NCBI RefSeq assembly: GCF_001650495.1
Contig: NZ_LWCS01000013.1
Location: 62,001-126,000, forward strand
DNA from: Mycolicibacterium iranicum
GTDB lineage: Bacteria; Actinomycetota; Actinomycetes; Mycobacteriales; Mycobacteriaceae
DNA length: 64,000 nucleotides
Reading direction: 5' to 3'
The translations under genes and the position numbers were made by a program. Below, one piece after another: positions 60,024 to 64,000 of the stretch. Every line of letters begins with the position of its first letter. The first letter of the stretch is position 1. The notes beneath the pieces were generated by a model, which saw only the letters and a list, made by a program, of their open reading frames with translations, was not told the DNA's origin and searched no databases.

Positions 60024-60947
60024 CTAGTGGTGGCAGAGCACCTGAATGAGAGCGGGTGTGGCGAGCATGGCGGTGATCGCGGCTGTCAGGCAGATGCGGT
60101 GGCGCCATCGCACGTGCCGACGTGTCGGGGTGAGCAGGCGCTGCGCTCGCGCGATGACCGCTGTTCCCGCCGCGGCGAGGCCTTCCCGTGCAGGCGGGTG
60201 TTCTCCGGCCAGAGCAGATAATCCAGCCAACAGCGGATGCGTGCCGACGCGGCGCACGGCGGTGTCGTCAGCGCACATCTCCAGCAGTTCACCCACACGA
60301 TGAGGGGCCGTCGCGAAAAGCGGAAGCCACGGCAGTGTGCCCCCCAAAGCGCGGAGCGCCATGAGGATGTGGTGGTGGCGCCCCGAGATGTGCGCGTTTT
60401 CATGCGCCAGAACCGCTTTGAGCTGTGATCGGTTCAACGACTTCATCGCCGCGGAGGTAACGATGATGGCGTTCGGGCGTCCGACCACGCAGTAGGCAGC
60501 AGGCCGGTCGGCCTCCACGACCACCACATTGGGATGGTCGGTGGGTCGGCCGACGATCCGCGCGGCATGCGCGTGCTCGTGACTTCGCGCCCGCAGCCGC
60601 GACAAGCAGCGACCGATCCGCATGACGACGAACCCTGATGTCAGGGTTCCTACCGCGATGAGAACAACAGAACCGATTCGTCCGGCCATGGGTGTGTGCT
60701 CGGAGAAGCCAAACAGCTCCAGGCACAGCGTCACGACCGCGCCCGTACGAATACTATCCGTCGTTGCGCCGATGACCAAGATCAGCGCGACGAGCCACGC
60801 CGCCAACGTCGCGGCGACGGTGGCCAGCCAGGCGGCCACTCCCATATGGGGGCTGATGCCGTGACTGGTCATCCGCCTCAGAACCGGTGGCGCCCACCAG
60901 GCCAGCGCGCTGCCATAGACGAGCAGCCACAGCGCGGCGGTCATCAC
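60024..60947 (-). CDS. M56 peptidase, BlaR1-like
   Basis: A 307-residue membrane metalloprotease. Helices lie near residues 5-20, 35-60, 93-110 and at the C-terminus. The zinc site is HENAH in VLAHENAHISGRH (~residue 178). Like BlaC of mycobacteria it lacks a penicillin-binding sensor domain. Overlaps blaI by four bases, so the pair should act as protease and repressor: the protease inactivates BlaI on a signal. The signal is unknown and may be envelope or metal stress. Confidence 0.85.
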   Translation of the reverse strand: MMTAALWLLVYGSALAWWAPPVLRRMTSHGISPHMGVAAWLATVAATLAAWLVALILVIGATTDSIRTGAVVTLCLELFGFSEHTPMAGRIGSVVLIAVGTLTSGFVVMRIGRCLSRLRARSHEHAHAARIVGRPTDHPNVVVVEADRPAAYCVVGRPNAIIVTSAAMKSLNRSQLKAVLAHENAHISGRHHHILMALRALGGTLPWLPLFATAPHRVGELLEMCADDTAVRRVGTHPLLAGLSALAGEHPPAREGLAAAGTAVIARAQRLLTPTRRHVRWRHRICLTAAITAMLATPALIQVLCHH

Positions 60948-61306
60948 CGACGCCCCTTGCGCAGAGCCGCCTTCAATTGAGCGGACTGCTCGGCGTTCAT
61001 CTGCTCAACAAAGAAGGCCAGCACCGCATCGGTATCCCCGCCGGCGTCGAACGCGGCCTTCATCAAACGCGCGGAACGCTCCTCGCGGCTCATGGACGCC
61101 TGATACACGTACGCTTTCCCATCGCGCTGACGTTGCAACCAGCGCTTGCGGTACAGGTTGTCCATCGTCGACATCACGGTGGTGTACGCGATCTGGCGCC
61201 GTTGAGAGATCTCGTCGAAAACCTCACGCACCGTGACAGGCTCGGCGTAATCCCACACGCAATCCATGACCACCGCTTCGAGGTCGCCGAATCCTCGCTG
61301 TTCCAT
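60944..61306 (-). CDS. blaI: BlaI/MecI/CopY-family repressor
   Basis: A 120-residue winged-helix repressor: FGDLEAVVMDCVWDYAEP, REVFDEISQRRQIAYTTVMSTMDNLYRKRWL (given as REVFDEISQRRQIAYTTVMS), and a helical dimerisation tail. This is the BlaI/CopY fold. No CxCxxxxCxC copper motif is present, so it is BlaI- rather than CopY-like. It is the likely binder of the six TACGTA-type sites. Coupled to the M56 protease. Confidence 0.9.
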   Translation of the reverse strand: MEQRGFGDLEAVVMDCVWDYAEPVTVREVFDEISQRRQIAYTTVMSTMDNLYRKRWLQRQRDGKAYVYQASMSREERSARLMKAAFDAGGDTDAVLAFFVEQMNAEQSAQLKAALRKGRR

Positions 61307-61547
61307 TTGCGCCTCTCCCGCTCTCCGCGACGAGCTGGCCTCCTCGCGCCCCGAGCCCCTTCAGCCCCCAATGTAGCCGCCGAGCTGGCAAAAGCCGCGA
61401 TACGCCTCACCTCGACCGCATAGGCCAGCATCTCTGCACTACCGGCCGCGGCGCGTGAAACTAGCGCCCGTGGCGCACAGTCGTAACCGATCTGAGACTG
61501 TGACAGACGTTCCTCCTGATACCAAAGTGATGTACGTTCCGACTGAG

Positions 61548-61564
61548 TACTATCGTGCTACGTA
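61548..61564. promoter_or_regulatory. TACTAT-N5-TACGTA operator candidate, site 6
   Basis: TACTAT-CGTGC-TACGTA, with CTGAG and CTCAG flanking symmetrically. It lies 84 bases before ripA and 241 bases before blaI in the divergent region 61307-61648, which has no other gene. The left half is the same as in site 1. Confidence 0.6.
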
Positions 61565-61648
61565 CTCAGCTCGATAGTAGAAGTGCCGCGGGCGCCGTTC
61601 GGCTTAGGTGCGCGGCTCGACAACGCTCACCCCAGCTGAGGAGATTCG

Positions 61649-63052
61649 ATGCTGCGCCTCACTTCTTTTCTGAGTCTCTGCGCACTGACGCCGGCACTGG
61701 TAATCAGCGCCCCGGGTACCGCTGTTGCCGGTCACGACGGCACCCCCGACCGCGACGACGTTCCCTCATTGGTTGCAGCGGTCGCCGACGCGAACCAGCG
61801 GATGGCCGACGTCGGTAGCGACATTCAGATCAAGCAGGAGGGCGTCAACCGTGCCCTGGTCGAGGTCGCGGCCGCCCGCGACACCCTCGCGCAGGCCCGG
61901 CGCGACGTTGTTGCCAGCGACCAAGCCCTGACCGACAGCCAACACGCAATCGAGGCCGCGCAAGAGCGCTTCGACCGCTTCGCCGCGTCGACCTATATGA
62001 ACGGGCCGTCGGGTGCGTTGCCGCTGGCGCAAAGTCCCGAGGAGATCCTGGCCGGGGCATCGACCCAGCAGACCCTCACTATCAGCTTTCAGCGGGTCCG
62101 CAACAACCTCCTGCGCCGGCAGACCGATCAGGCCAACAAGCTTTCTGCTGCGACGGCAGCGCGGGCGCGCGCCGAGAGCGCCGCCGCGGACGCCCAACGC
62201 CGCCAAGACGACGCGGTAGCCGCACTCCGGGACGCCCAACAGACGTTTACCGCACAGCAACGCGAGGTCGAACGGCTCGCTACCGAACGCGACTCCGCTC
62301 AAGCTCGACTGGAAGCCGCCCGACCGGTGGCGGCGACAGCCGCCGCGCCCAGTGCCGCGCAACCCGGCACTGTGCCGGCATCCGGTGCTCCGTGGGACCG
62401 CGGCACCACGTCGCCGGGGGGCGCCACCAAGGGGGGCCTGTGGGACACCACGTTGCCGATGGTGCCCAGCGCTAACGTGGCCGGCGACCCGGTGGCCATC
62501 ATCAATGCCGTCCTCAAGATCATGGCGACCTCGGCGCAGCTGACGGCCGACATGGGCCGCAAGTTCCTCACCAAACTCGGCATTCTGTCTCCTGTCACCG
62601 CCGCCGCAGATCCCGGCATCACCAACGGACGCATCCCCCGCCTCTACGGCCGCCAGGCCTCAGAGTTCGTGATTCGCCGCGCCATGTCACAACTGGGGGT
62701 GCCTTACTCCTGGGGCGGCGGCAACGCCAACGGCCCGTCACGAGGCATCGACCAGGGCGCCAACACCGTGGGTTTCGACTGTTCGGGCCTGATGCTGTAT
62801 GCCTTCGCCGGCGTCGGCATCAAACTCGACCACTACTCCGGGTCGCAATACAACGCAGGCCGCAAAATTCCCTCGTCACAGATGCAGCGCGGTGACCTTA
62901 TCTTTTATGGCCCCAACGCCAGCCAGCACGAAGCGATGTATCTGGGCGACGGCATGATGATCGAAGCCCCCTACACCGGGTCGGTCGTCAAGATCTCGCC
63001 CGTGCGCACCTCCGGCATGACGCCCTACGTCACCCGCTTGATCGAATATTGA
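61649..63052 (+). CDS. ripA: RipA-like peptidoglycan endopeptidase
   Basis: A 467-residue exported NlpC/P60 hydrolase of RipA length (472). Signal peptide ~1-28, a long coiled coil (~35-225; VNRALVEVAAARDTLAQARR and so on), a Pro/Ala/Gly linker and the catalytic domain (~330-467) with Cys in VGFDCSGL, His in SQHEAMYLG and the PYSWGGGNANGPSRGIDQ segment, given as two parts. RipA cleaves septal peptidoglycan stem peptides during division. Probably regulated by BlaI through site 6. Confidence 0.95.
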   Translation: MLRLTSFLSLCALTPALVISAPGTAVAGHDGTPDRDDVPSLVAAVADANQRMADVGSDIQIKQEGVNRALVEVAAARDTLAQARRDVVASDQALTDSQHAIEAAQERFDRFAASTYMNGPSGALPLAQSPEEILAGASTQQTLTISFQRVRNNLLRRQTDQANKLSAATAARARAESAAADAQRRQDDAVAALRDAQQTFTAQQREVERLATERDSAQARLEAARPVAATAAAPSAAQPGTVPASGAPWDRGTTSPGGATKGGLWDTTLPMVPSANVAGDPVAIINAVLKIMATSAQLTADMGRKFLTKLGILSPVTAAADPGITNGRIPRLYGRQASEFVIRRAMSQLGVPYSWGGGNANGPSRGIDQGANTVGFDCSGLMLYAFAGVGIKLDHYSGSQYNAGRKIPSSQMQRGDLIFYGPNASQHEAMYLGDGMMIEAPYTGSVVKISPVRTSGMTPYVTRLIEY

Positions 63053-63284
63053 CATCGCCGCGATGTCGAGCCGGTGGACCGGTCAGTGCGCCGCGGTGCG
63101 GCCGCTGCGGATCGGCCTCCTCGGGCACGTCAGGCCGCCCCGAACGACGCGGCCAGCGAGACGCATTGAATAGCGCCGTCGCGCCGGCGATCGCAGCCGC
63201 CCACAGCACCACGACCACGGCACACAGGATCAGCCACGCTTGCCACCCGAGACCGTTCGGGCACACGTCCATCAGCCAACGCAT
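63030..63284 (-). CDS. small membrane protein
   Basis: An 84-residue protein with one hydrophobic helix (AWLILCAVVVVLWAAAIAGA, residues ~16-35) and a basic Pro/Arg-rich tail. ATG 63284 has GGAGGAGGG about 6 bases upstream, a strong ribosome site. It overlaps the 3' end of ripA tail-to-tail by 23 bases. No family recognised. Confidence 0.6.
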   Translation of the reverse strand: MRWLMDVCPNGLGWQAWLILCAVVVVLWAAAIAGATALFNASRWPRRSGRPDVPEEADPQRPHRGALTGPPARHRGDVNIRSSG

Positions 63285-63335
63285 GTCAGGCCCTCCTCCA
63301 CAGTGAGCCTCACCCCACCGCAGGAGGAAAACGGT

Positions 63336-63364
63336 ATGAGTCCTGTGAAGATCTGCTGAAGATC
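63336..63364 (+). promoter_or_regulatory. direct repeat and leader peptide before the response-regulator gene
   Basis: TGAAGATC repeats at 63346 and 63357, an 11-bp period typical for OmpR-type regulators. The first copy overlaps a 7-codon frame (MSPVKIC, 63336-63359) that has GGAGG 8 bases upstream. It may be an autoregulatory site and a leader peptide; both are inferred. Confidence 0.45.
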
Positions 63365-63421
63365 GAGCCGCTCGGGCAGCCACGCCTCGTTACGGGCGCA
63401 CCAGCAGGCACCATATGGGAC

Positions 63422-64000
63422 ATGCAGCACCACCACCTGGGCGCGCCTGAGAGCGCGAAGGGATACCGCGCGCTGGTCGTCGACGACGAACTCCCCCTAG
63501 CCGAAGTGGTAGCCAGCTACCTCGAACGCGAGCAGTTCGAAGCCGTCGTCGCCGGCAACGGTGTCGACGCAATCGCCGTCGCACGCGACCTGGATCCCGA
63601 TGTCGTCATCCTCGACCTCGGCCTACCCGGCATCGACGGACTCGAGGTCTGCCGGCAATTGCGGACCTTCTCCGACGCCTACGTCGTCATGCTCACCGCC
63701 CGTGACACCGAACTCGATACCGTGCTCGGCCTCACCATCGGCGCCGACGACTACATCACCAAACCCTTCAGTCCCCGCGAGCTGGTAGCGCGCATCCGCG
63801 CCATGCTGCGGCGACCCCGCATCCTGCAAACAGCCGCCGCACCCGCCGAACGAGAGACAGCCCCGCCGCGCCGCTTCGGCGCACTGAGCATCGACGTCGC
63901 CGCCCGTGAGGTACATATCGACGACGAACTAATCCTGTTGACCCGCACCGAATTCGACATTCTCGAAGCCCTGTCCGCGCGGCCAGGAATCGTGCTGAGC
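63422..64000 (+). CDS. OmpR-family response regulator, 3' truncated by the window
   Basis: 193 residues are visible. The receiver has acidic DDE near residue 21, phosphoacceptor Asp in VVILDLGLPG (~residue 63), Thr in MLTARD and Lys in ITKPFSPRELVARI. The winged-helix domain starts around LTRTEFDILEAL. The end and any partner kinase lie beyond 64000. ATG 63422 follows a basic His-rich start (MQHHHLG), so a start further in is possible. Preceded by TGAAGATC repeats. Confidence 0.9.
   Translation, partial: MQHHHLGAPESAKGYRALVVDDELPLAEVVASYLEREQFEAVVAGNGVDAIAVARDLDPDVVILDLGLPGIDGLEVCRQLRTFSDAYVVMLTARDTELDTVLGLTIGADDYITKPFSPRELVARIRAMLRRPRILQTAAAPAERETAPPRRFGALSIDVAAREVHIDDELILLTRTEFDILEALSARPGIVLS

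Overview
The window looks like an actinobacterial genome, most likely a Mycobacterium or Mycolicibacterium (inference). It has high GC, a 13E12/DUF222-type HNH gene, an MPT63-like secreted protein, a deazaflavin (Ddn-like) oxidoreductase, an EspC-like ESX substrate gene next to a DUF5631/5632-style protein, a CtpG-like ATPase, an LpqS-like protein, and close relatives of LdtB (LdtMt2) and RipA. Almost everything from about 5.7 kb onward reads as accessory DNA: two integrative elements, then a heavy-metal and cell-envelope island with transposon scars.

Layout. 1-5.4 kb: background genes (SDR fragment, small membrane protein, secreted SH3-like protein, DUF222-HNH, a decayed excalibur-domain gene, a small conserved protein, a Ddn-like oxidoreductase). 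5.7-6.4 kb: the broken C-terminus of an old integrase and a frameshifted membrane protein. 6,694-19,608: an integrated element of about 12.9 kb bounded by a 45-bp direct repeat equal to the 3' half of a tRNA gene (anticodon UAA). It carries a tyrosine integrase, a serine recombinase, an HGG-motif phage protein, a PrimPol-helicase, an excisionase-like HTH protein, a probable phage capsid-like protein and candidate defence cargo (a HEPN-type protein and a ScoMcrA-head/sulfur-binding/DUF3883 protein). It has no recognisable portal, large terminase or tail genes, so it resembles a phage satellite. 19.66-29.6 kb: a second integrase-excisionase-helicase set, an orphan Phd-like antitoxin, a four-gene minus-strand operon related to ESX secretion, and two minus-strand genes of unclear role.

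29.9-51.7 kb is a metal island: MPT63-like protein with a Cys-rich tail, DsbA-like protein, CadC-like repressor with CtpG-like P-type ATPase and DUF3703, an AAA ATPase, a His-repeat membrane protein, a six-gene copper operon (copZ, secreted protein, copA, YHS protein, csoR, copB) behind CsoR-type operators, cadD, and a mer operon (merR / merA-merB-merF-like-thioredoxin-CcdA). IS21 remnants, a truncated AraC gene, an orphan TniQ gene and the sterol desaturase fragment beside it mark how it was assembled.

53.4-63.3 kb is an envelope-remodelling cluster: LdtB-like L,D-transpeptidase, two NlpC/P60 proteins, an atypical winged-helix regulator, an MFS exporter with a cysteine-synthase-like enzyme, an LpqS-like protein and a BlaI/M56 (BlaR1-like) pair. 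Six 17-bp sites of the form TACnnn-N5-TACGTA lie in front of genes in this cluster and in the metal island. I infer that they are operators of the BlaI-type repressor, which would tie metal-related secreted proteins and peptidoglycan enzymes into one regulon. The window ends inside an OmpR-family response regulator gene.
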